DNA from: Lichtheimia corymbifera B2541
Lineage: Eukaryota > Mucoromycota > Mucoromycetes > Mucorales > Lichtheimiaceae
Length of the DNA: 37,979 bases
NCBI GenBank assembly: GCA_000697475.1
Contig: JNEU01000215.1
Coordinates: 1-37,979 of the forward strand
Reading direction: 5' to 3'
The notes below the pieces were generated by a model that was not told the origin of the DNA, did no database searches, and worked only from the letters and a program-made list of their open reading frames with translations. A program made the translations under genes and the position numbers. Position 1 is the first letter of the stretch; each line of letters opens with the position of its first letter. Positions 18,405 to 29,346 of the stretch are shown here, piece after piece.

Positions 18405-19069
18405 GGCGCAGTGTGTAATTTCTGTGGAGGCCCTCAATTTAAGCCCTTCCGCTCGGAGTCTGTCCATCCTTAACAAAGAGCTCCACAGCACCATGTCTCA
18501 TTGTTCAATAAAATGCACCTATTCGTCATCTGAGATACTATCTATGAAGTATTCTATTCTTCTTCTCCGTATGATGAGTTTACCCGCGATTGTATAGTAG
18601 TACTCGTGGTGGTTGTAGCTGATGACGGTGAGCGTGGCACTCCACTATGATGTAATAATCTTTGGTTATACGTAGACAAGGGGCTGTGTAAGAAAAGGAT
18701 GTACATAAGGCCAAAGGTGTCTGATCGATGATATATCCATTGCTAACCAGATGTCCTTGATGGCATATATTGTAGTCATCGATCGATGATCCCTCTGAGT
18801 ATTATTCGTATTCATGCAAATAATGCTTTTGGATGCGATATGAATGGATAATCCTCGGAATTAATTTTATTCTCATTGGATTCCAGAATATTGACACCTT
18901 GGGCATCAACCATGTTTTCTCAACATTGCTTTGGCATTGGGTTTCTATGCATGGGAGAGGGAAACAGGTGACTAAACAGTAGGGGAGATCAATAACAGCC
19001 TCCGCAGCGCTGGGTCCTCATGCAGATGCGTGTAATAGCACCGCGGACAATGCTTCTTCGCCTTCTTCA
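18405..19069. other. divergent promoter region between Prp31 and the PH-domain gene
   Basis: 665 bp with no supportable gene. A continuous frame reaches upstream of 19070 to about 18985 with a possible acceptor AACAG near 18998, so the PH gene could have an extra 5' exon here. Confidence 0.5.
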
Positions 19070-21811
19070 ATGTCAGCACCGACATGCACCCATCGAAAGT
19101 TATGCTCCACGCGTGTTGTCATTCGTCATTCCACAGAATATCTTCCAAGTTCTCGGTCAAAGAGAGATAGGTTGGTTTTATAGTCACTTCTTCTTCTTCT
19201 CGTCAACTAACCGTCATTGTCAATAGCAACGCTGCTGCCCCCGGGTTATGTCGCCATGATACCTCGGAAGGAAGCTTCACAACTGCTGATGCCATGTTGC
19301 CTCAAGATTACCAACTAGACGATGAAGATAGAACGTACAACATGTCGAAGCGACTTACCAGTATACAATCATCCACGTCTTCGTCTTCTGATACAGCTCG
19401 CGGATTTGATCAACGACATAGCCAACAGCAAGAACAACACGACACTAGCAAACTACGCGCATTGAGCTGGAGGCCGTCAGGGATTGCTTTTATACCACCA
19501 CCCGCCACGCAAAGTCGTAGCGCCGAGACGAGCATTGTCAAATGTGATGTACTTCTATGCAAGCGGAGCCTACGTTCACAAAAAGCGGATCATCCTACAC
19601 AATACGAGGCATCACGCATGGTTGAAGATTGGCGTCAAATGCAAGTAGAGCTTACGCATCAATCATTGGCCCTTTATTCATTTCCTGCAAGTATTTAATC
19701 ATCGAGAGGTGGAGGAGAGAGATATATATTAACACATGTATATAGCCACTGATATGGCCCGATCGATGGCTTGAACATGACTTGAAAATACCTCGAATCA
19801 CGCGTTTTGGACTCCTTTCTCCATTGGATTACACCTTTTTTGTATGCTATCAAACACCTAATGGGACGGTGGACACATTTTCATTCCGTGCTCTTTCCAT
19901 CACTGTTTGCCGTGAATGGTACATGGCTCTTTATCGCGTATTACCTGATCAAGTCAAGCCTGTTTGCTCGCCCTGGTGCGAGGTGCATATACCCTTACTC
20001 GAACTGCGAGTGAAATTGCCTTTGTGGAACGAGGATGGTGAAATCAGATACGACATTACCTTGCAAAGTGTACACAATGCTGTGATATCCGTATTGCAAC
20101 AGGATGAGCATTGGAAAACGTTGATCGACTCGGGTTTCAAGAATAACCATCAGCTTGGCATGTGCTGGTCAAGAGGCAACAGGACTGAGTGGGTGTATTG
20201 GAATCGAAGCTTGACAGAGCCTCAAGAAAGGATCGACCTCGTTATATCCCCGCAGCATATTGAGCAGGTAATGCAGCAAGATGTTATTCATCAAGATCAG
20301 ATGTACTCATATGCTGGGATTAGACACACAGACTTGAATTACGACATGTTGACCACGCTCCCAGCAACATATGGTTAGAGGATGATTCGAAGCTGCAGGT
20401 AAATTATTGATGGAAAGTAAACAGAAAGATCATTGACAATGCACCATCCATAGGAACCTCTTCCCATTGAAGGGTACATGACACGATTGACAACATTTAC
20501 CGGCAAGCCCTTATCAAATGCACTTGGACGACTAGTTCGGCGAAGTCACTATTTTGCATCTTTCGACCAGTATTTGTTCATAATCCCACATGATGCAAAG
20601 ATACCACCCATTCAAAGTACATGTCACGTACGTGAGACAGCAGAATGCATCTTTATTTCATCCATTCGGCAAGATCAGCTAGACTTTGAAGAGCATCATC
20701 GACGATTACAGCTTATCACGTCAGCAGCCCATGTGATTGATCTGACAGAGATATCCTATGTTCGTCGTGTCTTTGATGATGAAGAGCATGATGCTCCATT
20801 GCCTATAAGGACGGCAGCCACCCATTATGCCAGCATTATTCAGCAGGAAGAAGGAGGAGGAGAACAAGAACGTCATATTTCTCGGGGCCAAACTTGTATC
20901 GAAATTGTCATGGTGAATGGGATGATTCTAAAGTTCAAGGTCAGTTGTTGTGTTTTGCACATATTATCAGGTGATGATGGCTGAGACTCACAATTATTGT
21001 TAGCCCGAATCTAGTGATCTAAGTGATACTTGGGTGTCGTACCTTACCAAGCTGAGTCTGTATTGGCGAGCACGCAAAGAAGCTGAAAGAGATATTCATG
21101 CAAGCGAAGATTTCGGGGAACTACTTGACGATGAATTCAGATTGGTGATGACAGGAGAGGAGAAAAGCAAGGAGTTTCATCGTAAACCCGAGGTGGACAC
21201 ACGGATATGGAACATTTGCTCGTTTGAGGGGTGTCGAGATATCGTGGTAAGGATGATGATGATGATGAAAATTGCTATGTATTTTTTTATTCATGCAACT
21301 GGTTTTACTCACGTGCCCACGTTCTACCCCTTTGTTACTTTAGAAAGCAGGGATCATGTACTTTCAACCTCGGTCACGCGGGACGTTTTCGCAAAAGATG
21401 TTTATGCTGACTGCAAATGGCTGGATCATCTATTACAACATGTTTGAAAGAGAACCTTTATCTTGCCAACCCTTGAAGACAGCCGTACATGAGCGTAAAG
21501 GCCAATTGGATATCAATGACTGCTATGTATACTCGTCCCCTTTTGAAGTGGAATCGCCTTGTCGTATCTATTCGGATGGTGGGATCAGTGCTGACTCTAG
21601 CGAAGAATGCCTATTCTCACTGTGGAAACCCGAACGTCGGCGTGTGTTTAGCCCCAAACGACAGCGGATCACTGTGTACAAGAACAATAAGCAATTTCTT
21701 CAAGAGAAGGGTGAAACATGGCAGTTTTTAGCAAGGAATCGGCATGAAAAGGAAGAATGGGTGTCAGCTATCAACGTCGTTATTGAGCGATTACTGCGTG
21801 GACAGGAGTAA
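19070..21811 (+). CDS. PH-domain protein, Spo71/Mug56-like
   Basis: Exons: 19070-19170, 19227-19686, 19746-20267, 20324-20398, 20454-20939, 21004-21246, 21344-21811; 784 aa. The region around DWRQMQVELTHQSLALY and FFVCYQTPNGTVDTFSFRAL, with CREWYMALY, reads as one PH-like domain. A second PH domain is at the C terminus (YFQPRSRGTFSQKMFML ... WQFLARNRHEKEEWVSAI). Between them is a conserved-looking THRLELRHVDHAPSNIW segment recovered only after removing intron 20268-20323. Two PH domains in this layout suggest Spo71/Mug56, known in yeasts as a Vps13 adaptor in spore-membrane growth. That family call rests on memory of the pattern. Intron 19687-19745 needs a GC donor; intron 19171-19226 has a weak GTTGGT donor. 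The true start may lie upstream. Confidence 0.6.
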
Positions 21812-22487
21812 ATGAATGACGGGGCTTGGACAAGAAAGATTTGTTATATGTTTAGTGTTCATAAGATAATAAAAAAGCATGATTAGAGAGTAAAAAAAAA
21901 AACATTGCACCAAACGCCACTGTGTCTCTCCTGCTGGTGTGTGGACAAAAAGTGCCCCCCTATCTTGCAAGCTTGATGTTGCCTGTGTAACAGAATTGCT
22001 CTTTTTATTTCTTTTGCTTTCACTTGCACTACCCATAGGGAGGTAACCTACGTAAGGAGGGGGATGAATCAAGTAGCCAACGCGTCTTGTTTCAATCATA
22101 CGATTCATACCATGTTGCTTACAAGTGGTTACCTTGAAGATGGATTATAGAAGAATAAGATCGGTGCGAAAAACAAGACCAGACGGTCGGTGTGTGTTGG
22201 TTTTGAGTGTAACATGAAAAAAGATGAAAACTCTGTAGCACACGCACATATCCACAAATCCACTCATACTCATACACACACATACACACACACTCACACT
22301 CACCCAATTCACCCTACTTCCTTAATTCTCTTTCTATACTTTTCCCCCCTTTTGCTGTCTCCTCACTGGTCTTAGACCCCCTCCTCCCCCAACAAGACAG
22401 ATTTTATTTTGATTTTGATTTCTCACTCTTTCTCTCTCTCTTTCTCGCTCTTTGGCCCCCCTTATTTTTCGCATCTCCCTTTCCTCG
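21812..22487. other. promoter region of the G-beta gene with CA repeat
   Basis: This 676-bp spacer contains a CACACA/CACTCA microsatellite at about 22262-22302 and a CT-rich tract (22420-22450) directly before the start codon. No gene seen. Confidence 0.6.
21868..21873 (+). promoter_or_regulatory. poly(A) signal of the PH-domain gene
   Basis: AATAAA about 57 bp after the stop codon. Confidence 0.5.
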
Positions 22488-23659
22488 ATGAACATGAATG
22501 ACAGCGACATTCCGGAGCGCATTGCAGCTGCACGACGAGAGGCTGAAGCGCTCAAAGACCGAATTAAACAACGCAAAGAAGCGCTTGCGGATGCAACATG
22601 CAAGTGGATGATAATAATGATAATCAATGTTTGAAAGGCGCGGCTGATTTTAGTCATATCTTTTTGCAGTGCAGGAAATGGCAAAAGATGTAGAACCACT
22701 ACCACGCATAGTGATGAAAGTGAGACGTACACTCAAGGGCCATTTGGCCAAGATTTATTCGATGCATTGGGCAAGCGATCGTCGACACGTTGTATCAGCA
22801 TCACAAGACGGCAAACTGATTGTATGGGATGCTTATTCTTCTAACAAGGTGCACGCTATCCCCCTGCGTTCCTCATGGGTCATGACTTGTGCCTATTCTC
22901 CTTCGGGTAACCTCGTTGCCTGCGGTGGTCTCGATAATATCTGCTCCATTTATAATCTAAGAACTCGAGATGGTCCTGCTCGTCCTGCTCGCGAATTATC
23001 AGCACACACTGGTTACCTCAGCTGTTGTCGTTTCATCAATGACAGGCAAATTCTTACAAGCTCAGGCGACAAGACTGCAATGTTATTTGATATCGATGCC
23101 GGTGTCAAGACTGAAGAATTTGTTGATCATGCAAATGATGTGATGAGGTATATATACATATATCAATATTTGTTATCTTCTATGCTAATCTATGTTCTAT
23201 AGCCTGTCATTGGGTCCCAATCCAAATGTTTTCGTCACAGGTGCTTGCGATTCAACAGCCAAAGTCTGGGATATCCGCACAAAGCGATGTGTACAAACCT
23301 TTGTTGGTCATGAATCTGATGTTAACGCCGTGCAGTTCTTCCCTAACGGTGACTCTTTTGCGACGGGCAGCGACGACAGTACTTGCAAGCTCTTTGATAT
23401 ACGAGCAGACACAGAACTTTGCACCTATACCCACGAATCCATCCTTTGTGGTATCACATCGATCGATTTCTCGGTTTCAGGAAGATTGCTATTTGGTGGC
23501 TATGACGACTACAATTGCAATGTCTGGGATACGCTCAAGGGTGAACGAGTGGGTGTCCTAGCAGCTCACGAAAACAGAGTTTCTTGTCTCGGTGTCTCAG
23601 GCGATGGCATGGCCCTTTGCACTGGTAGTTGGGATGCAACTTTGCGTGTCTGGGCCTAA
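22488..23659 (+). CDS. heterotrimeric G-protein beta subunit
   Basis: Exons: 22488-22599, 22670-23147, 23203-23659; 348 aa. An N-terminal coiled coil ([24 protein letters not shown]) is followed by seven WD40 blades with hallmark Gbeta stretches: [81 protein letters not shown] and a terminal [10 protein letters not shown]. It pairs with Ggamma to couple pheromone or nutrient receptors to MAPK or cAMP signalling. Intron 22600-22669 is GC-AG: only T|GCAAGT ... GCAG|TG rebuilds the conserved ADATLQ joint. Of the two near ATGs (22488, 22494) the first is chosen. Confidence 0.96.
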
Positions 23660-23958
23660 CAAGTCATGCTCAACCACTGTACTTTCCATGCTCTCATCAA
23701 CTTTTATTCAACAATGGCTTATCCTCATCATCATTCTTCTTTTCTTTTGCTATCGTTTCCATTCTTCCTGTAGTGTACTTTCGATTTTATCTTTTCCTCT
23801 CTCTCTCACTCTCTTTCTTTCTTTCTCTCCCCTTACCTCTCCCTCTCTTTTTGTTTCTCGTTCTCTATATATACAATTCACAATCCAACAATACCCTAGT
23901 AAAAAGTTCATCACAAAAAAAAGCCGATCGTATTATAAGTATTATATTATTGGTCTAG

Positions 23959-25545
23959 CTATACTATGGCGCGTTGTCTATTTCTTTGTGATGCCACAAT
24001 TTGAGTGATAAGTGCAATCGGACTCTGATCCATGTACAATGCAAAGCACACTAATAGCAGGATATGCACAATCGTATGTCTCAATGCCATCTATTCCATC
24101 ATCATCAACAAAAAGTGAGTATCCCATCACACAAGGGGAATAATAAGAATTTACCTTGACAATCCATCGCCATGGCCATTGTCCAGTACGTTTCTTTTTC
24201 CGTGGCGCGGTGGATGATGAAGGGGCTGTGTTGGTTATATTGGCACGTAATTCTTGCTTGAGTCCATCAATGCGTTCATTCAATGCAATGATTTCGCTTT
24301 CCAGCGTTTCGAGAGCACGTCTTGTTGCTGGACCAAGCGACACCACGGATGTATTAGTACCATGAGTGCCTTGTTGTTCTTGTTCTTGTGTGGCGGTTAT
24401 ATTAGATCTTGCTGGTGAGGAGGGATTGGAAACAAAAGGTGAAGGTGCTGTCGGATACGATGGTGATGATGATGATACAAGACGATTGAATGATTCTCGT
24501 CTGTGTTCCAAAGGAGATGTGGGATCAAACGAGGGTGTAAGTAAAGATTCACGGCGTTGTTGTTGTTGTTGTTGTTGTTGCCGTGGATCAATGTCTTTGG
24601 TGGATGAAGAAACCCATGGATTGACATTAGGATCAAGTATCACTGAATCATCATCTCCTCCTTGTAAGAGTACGGGTGGTCGTCTAATGCGGTTTGAAAT
24701 AGCTGAATTGGGTCGACCCAATGGCGTGGATGGGGCTGTAATGGCTGATATTTGTGTCGATGCAGCTGATGGAGGTCGAAGGGATGATTGTCGTCTTTGA
24801 TAATATTGACGTTGCTGTTGGATGTCTCGCAAATAAGCACGCTCTTCTGCTATGACACTTGATTCTACATGCATACCATATGTTGTTAACTTGATATTCA
24901 CAACGATAGTCATTTTACCACTTGCCTTCATCATCCTCATATTCATCATCGTCTTCATCATCATCATCATCGCTGCTTTCTTCTTGTATCGATGATGGTT
25001 GCATTGTGGCAAATGCTTGAAGGATTTGTTGTGCCTGAGCTCGACTAGATGGTTTTCGATAAGCCTATGAGACGATGAGCAATCCACCTAGTTTGCTATA
25101 CATTTCAATAAAGATAATACCTCGGATGCGACCCGTAAGAATGCTTCTACATAGCGATGCTTGGCTTCCAGTGTACTGAGTCCTTCAAGCTGCTTCCAGG
25201 CATCCCTATTATTATGAATCTATAAGCTCATGGAGCGTCCATTTGAAGCCATGCTTACCATTTGGCGCGTCCAACAACATCGAATATGCCAGGTCGTTGA
25301 GTGTTCACATTGCCAGTCGAAGCTTGCTTGAAAAGCGCATACAGCTATTGACTCATCGTAAATGAATAACCTCCATTGGGGGGAGTTGGGTAATAAAGAG
25401 AGAGAGAGAGAGAGAGAGAGATTACCTCCAGTCGTTGATCCTTGGTGGGTTCAAGTGAGGAAGAGTAATGCTGTACGATACTTAGAGCCTTTCTAAAGCG
25501 TTGGTGGACAAAGGGTTTTGAATAGTGAGAAGGGATAGTGGACAT
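23959..25545 (-). CDS. tail-anchored acyl-CoA-binding protein, ACBD5/Atg37-like
   Basis: Minus-strand exons: 25426-25545, 25259-25344, 25121-25205, 24926-25064, 24155-24864, 23959-24090; 423 aa. Residues 1-100 form an acyl-CoA-binding domain: FVHQRFRKALSIVQ, then LYALFKQAS, GDVNT-like GNVNTQRPG, VVGRAKWDAWKQLEGLS and AKHRYVEAFLRV. An acidic stretch, a poly-Q/Ser/Pro region and a coiled coil (TLESEIIALNERIDGLKQEL) follow. The last exon carries a hydrophobic segment IVHILLLVCFALYM (about 387-400) and a short basic tail. The ACB, coiled-coil and tail-anchor layout fits peroxisomal ACBD4/5 and Pichia Atg37. Intron 24865-24925 is GC-AG (AAG|GCAAGT). Organelle targeting is inferred, not seen. Confidence 0.85.
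25398..25420. repeat. GA microsatellite in an intron
   Basis: A pure AG dinucleotide run, about 12 units, inside intron 25345-25425 of the acyl-CoA-binding gene. On the gene's strand it is CT-rich. Confidence 0.8.
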
Positions 25546-26471
25546 GACCAAGTGAATAACCCCACACTGCACAAAGGAGGGATATGGCCCACTCTCAGCA
25601 TGACTAGTTTGTATCACCAGCCCTACCTTCTGCTTCGTTGTTATATATGTGCTTCACTACCAACAACTGTAGCACTCATTTTTGGTAATATAAACCTGCT
25701 CTAATGACGCAAGGAAAAAGAAAACTACTACTACAACAACAACATGTGCCAAGTGTCACCAGGCTTCTCCCGAAATGTGTCATCTTTTATGTCAATGCAG
25801 ATTATACGCTTTTTTTTTACATTGACACTTGACCTCCCTCTTTTTATCCGGTGGTTTCACAGAAATCACATAGGCCCTCCCCCTGAAACAATAAGCGTGC
25901 ACAATGCGTATATATGAAAAATCTCCATACAATGACAACTTGTTACCTTGTAGTCGTAGTATAGGTAACAACAACAACAACGGCATCAGTCAACTTTTTA
26001 TCTTCCCTCCCTCCTCCTCGTACACAATGAAGCCCAGTAGATTATATCATTGTTCTTTTTCTTTCTACTGAGAGAAGAAATGCTTCTCTTTTATTCTACA
26101 TGTGTTCATTGTGTAATTATATTGGGAGAAGATTGATCCCCCTTCCCCTGGGAATCGATGAAATCAGATACCACAATGAGCGTCTTAACAGCAACGACGG
26201 GATAAAGAGAACAGCACACTAATGAAGGTAAAGGGGAAGGAAAGAAAGACCCTAAAAGAAATCATGCCAACCTGCAGTAGCTTAGCCCCTCCCATCCATC
26301 CCCTTTTGTATAATTGCAAGATGTATGTCAATGTGTATATTATTATTATTCACATGGAGGATAATGTTGGTACGTGTATAACGAATAATAAAAGGATAAA
26401 AGATATTTACATCGTTTATGAGAGAGAAACAGCCCAAGAGTAGAATAAAGAACATAGAAAATTACATGTGC
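25546..26471. other. intergenic, no gene seen
   Basis: About 930 bp upstream of the acyl-CoA-binding gene and downstream of the Gln/His-rich frame, both minus strand. Small frames here have no recognisable features. It contains ACA repeats at 25730-25745 and 25968-25981. Confidence 0.55.
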
Positions 26472-27167
26472 TCAAAAGATGAATCCAGTCAATTTTTTGA
26501 GCGATCGAGCAATCCTGTTACTCGTAGTGGGTGATACGGCTTGCATATCTCGGTCATTGGGCATGCTGTTGGCAAGATCTTGTTGTTGGGGAATAATCGT
26601 GCTCATAAGTTTTTCTTTAATCCGCCGGGCTGATCGTCTCCGTTTGATGTGGGTATCATCCATCAGGTCATCCTCTGCAAGTTCCATGGCCAATTGAGAT
26701 TCATCCCACAACATGGTATGTCTCTGCGATGATGGGGATTCTGTATTCGTGGGTGACAATGGTTCCAAGGGCTGTACGATGGGTAATTGTAATGTGGTGG
26801 CTATAGAGGGTGTGTGGTGATGGTGATGATGAGGATGATGGGGTTGCACGATACCCTGGTTTTGCTGGGTAAAAGAAATACGTCGCTCGTCGTCAATCCA
26901 TGAAGCTGGACGTAATGGTGCATGGCAGCTATGCCGAAAAACTGTTGCTGTATGATGGTGGTGATGAGGGTGTTGTTGTTGCTGTTGCTGTTGTTGTCGC
27001 ATAAGCGCTCCAGCTGATGCTGACCGCTGTGGAGGTAAACCTTGCCGCCGTTGCTGCTGCTGCTGCTGTGGCTCGGATGATGCTGAAGGACCCGTTGGTG
27101 ATGACGGAGATGACAACGATGAATTGCTCGAGACAGAAGATGATAGAGAGGGAAGTTGATGATGCAT
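26472..27167 (-). CDS. hypothetical Gln/His/Ser-rich protein
   Basis: A single ATG-initiated frame of 231 codons; not recognised. The N-terminal third is Ser/Pro-rich with two poly-Gln runs. Two poly-His runs (HPHHHHH and HPHHHHHH) follow. Then comes a more ordinary stretch (LWDESQLAMELAEDDLMDD) and two basic helices (IKRRRSARRIKEKLMS and NRIARSLKKLTGFIF, the latter ending the protein). The last 90 residues lack simple repeats and look like real protein. No signal peptide or membrane span. CAG/CAC-type repeats can make long frames by chance, which lowers confidence. A TATAAA box is at about 27418-27423, some 250 bp upstream. Confidence 0.5.
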   Translation of the reverse strand: MHHQLPSLSSSVSSNSSLSSPSSPTGPSASSEPQQQQQQRRQGLPPQRSASAGALMRQQQQQQQQHPHHHHHTATVFRHSCHAPLRPASWIDDERRISFTQQNQGIVQPHHPHHHHHHTPSIATTLQLPIVQPLEPLSPTNTESPSSQRHTMLWDESQLAMELAEDDLMDDTHIKRRRSARRIKEKLMSTIIPQQQDLANSMPNDRDMQAVSPTTSNRIARSLKKLTGFIF

Positions 27168-29346
27168 TGTGAAAAAGTAGTGTATATAATGGCGTGTACA
27201 AAAGATGAATTGGAATTTCTCGGGTGAAAGGAAAAAAGTTCAAGAGATAAAAGAATGATACTGCTCAGTATCCCAAGGATGTATGCTCGACAAAGAATTA
27301 TTCCCTCTTGGAATGCAATGAAAAAAAAACAAGGATACTTCTTGATAAAAAGGATGCTACACAAATAAAAGGGAAAAGGGAAAGTGTACGCGAAGAACAC
27401 TTCAAGCGAGGTTGCTTCTTTATAAAGACCCTTCGATTGGACCTGGGTGACCTTGATTTGGAAAGCACTCCACGTGTGTGTTGCCATGAGCCTTCTCTCT
27501 CAGTTGTGGATACTTGTACCACACCAGGTGCTGATGCTGGTTGGCTGCATTTGTTGCGTATATTTGTTCCTCATAGAACCCACACCCATTTTGCAATTGA
27601 AGCTGATGTGTTATTCATTGATACCATTCTGAGATGAGACAAAAAAGGAGCCATAATACGCATGAGGGAGAAAGCAAAGAGGAGACTGTCGGAATGGGGG
27701 ACAGGTGTATATAGGTGTGTGGTGGAAATGATATTGAGGACATGATTACGCGGAGCTTTTCTTTCACAACATTTTTTTTCTTTTTCATCTCCTCTTTTTT
27801 TTCTTTTTTGTCATAATGTTGTGCAAGGAAACGGCTTGCCACATGGCACACAAGAAAGCTGAGTTATCGAGAGAGAAGAAAACACAATAAGTAAAACGGG
27901 TAAACTTTATGTTGCTTGGACCACTTGATAAAAGTATGTGCACCTTTATGAAACGTACGCCTCGCTTACTTGCTCCGAAAGCAACAATTCATTTTGTGTG
28001 CACGGGACTGGTTGGTGTGAAGTTTACAATGTCATGAGCAAATGTATGCGCACAATCCAATAAACGTGGTAGATGTCCGTGTCACCATGGACCCACGCAT
28101 ACATCAGACTCAACATAGTTCCATGCATTTGAACATATGACAGAACTTTGCTGTGATAGATGCCATCATTCATCTCAGCCGAGCCTCACCCCACTATCGG
28201 CTTTGGTATTCTTGTTCTTACATCTGGGTATTATCCCCTTGTCGAAAAACAGCAATTGCAGCGATTTTGATAAGTGTACCGTTTTTGTTGGAATGAGCGC
28301 ATACACTCCGTCGCTTGTGGAATAACATTTGTTGTCGAACGTGCCACTGCGGTGATATCATCCTTTGCAGACTACCTGGCTCGAGCTACAGATTTATGCT
28401 GGACGACCTATGAATAACCGAGTCCGGCGATATTACAAAGTCGCAGTTGGACCAATAAACCAATGGCAGATAAATGTTGTGGGTTGCACAACATGGTTGC
28501 ATTTTGTAACCAAAATCCTGTTTTGTTTCGAGAGCTCGCTCGACACCCGTTGAATTTCCTTATTAGTTGACGCCCCGTTTATTGGAGCTCATTGTTATGA
28601 AATATTCATGCGAGTTGTTGACACGCTGAAGGTACGGCTTACTTTCCAGATATGGTGTTTATCCTGCTATTACCGCTGACGTTGGCAAGTGCAATGAGGT
28701 CCATCACACCACAACAAACTGCTTATTGATAGCAGTCATTGGGCTCTTAACACCAATTTGGGTAGACATGACTTTGGCAGTTGAACCGCCATTATTTCAT
28801 TCAACCCACCTAGTAGGATTGGCTTTTATCCAGACAAAGACAATACACCATCTTTGTTGAGGCTTAATTCGAGACCAACCAGGATCTGTATGGAGATAAT
28901 AGCATGAATACATCCAAAATACAGCGTTTATTTATTATGTCTATGAATAATGCCCATTACCATTAACCGTTATTAAAAGATCCATCAGTCAACCTGGCAT
29001 AGAAAGAGGTGTAGCTTTGTCATCGAAGGGGGAGAAGCCGGTAACGAGCCTTCGTGTTGATGACACCTCATCCACCACTACATTATGTGCATTAGCCAAG
29101 TGGTATCAACTTGCAACTTGAATCTTCAATATGAACAGCAAAAGTCAATCGATGTATCCGAACACAGATGAGTTTATTGGTGATTCTCTAGCTATCCAAT
29201 ACAAAGTCATTGTTGTGTTTCATTGACCGAAAAATGTATATCCAATCAAGGCCCTGGCGATAATGCCGACTTGCGGGAGGCTGAGTACCTAAATACACAT
29301 ACATTCCTAAAATCCTTTTGACAGCAGTGTTGCTTCCTCCTTTACC
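27168..29346. other. 2.2-kb gene-free region
   Basis: Longest stretch without a supportable gene, between divergent genes. Frames at 27308-27637 and 28137-28325 show no motif and poor starts. The part from about 28300 to 29290 is less AT-rich, with no simple repeats, unlike the spacers elsewhere. I could not link it to a transposon family, RNA gene or pseudogene. Confidence 0.5.

Noticed and set aside
18405..18494. Prp31 start 30 codons upstream at 18494
   Set aside because: The frame is open, but the added residues are not typical of the family, whose start matches MSSLADEL at 18404.
20324..20378. Continuation of the PH gene exon through 20268 to a stop at 20376
   Set aside because: Removing intron 20268-20323 gives a frame that joins both flanks smoothly (THRLELRHVDHAPSNIW); the read-through frame ends early.
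27308..27637. 109-codon plus-strand frame
   Set aside because: No ATG at its start, no motif, and no exon partners; likely chance.
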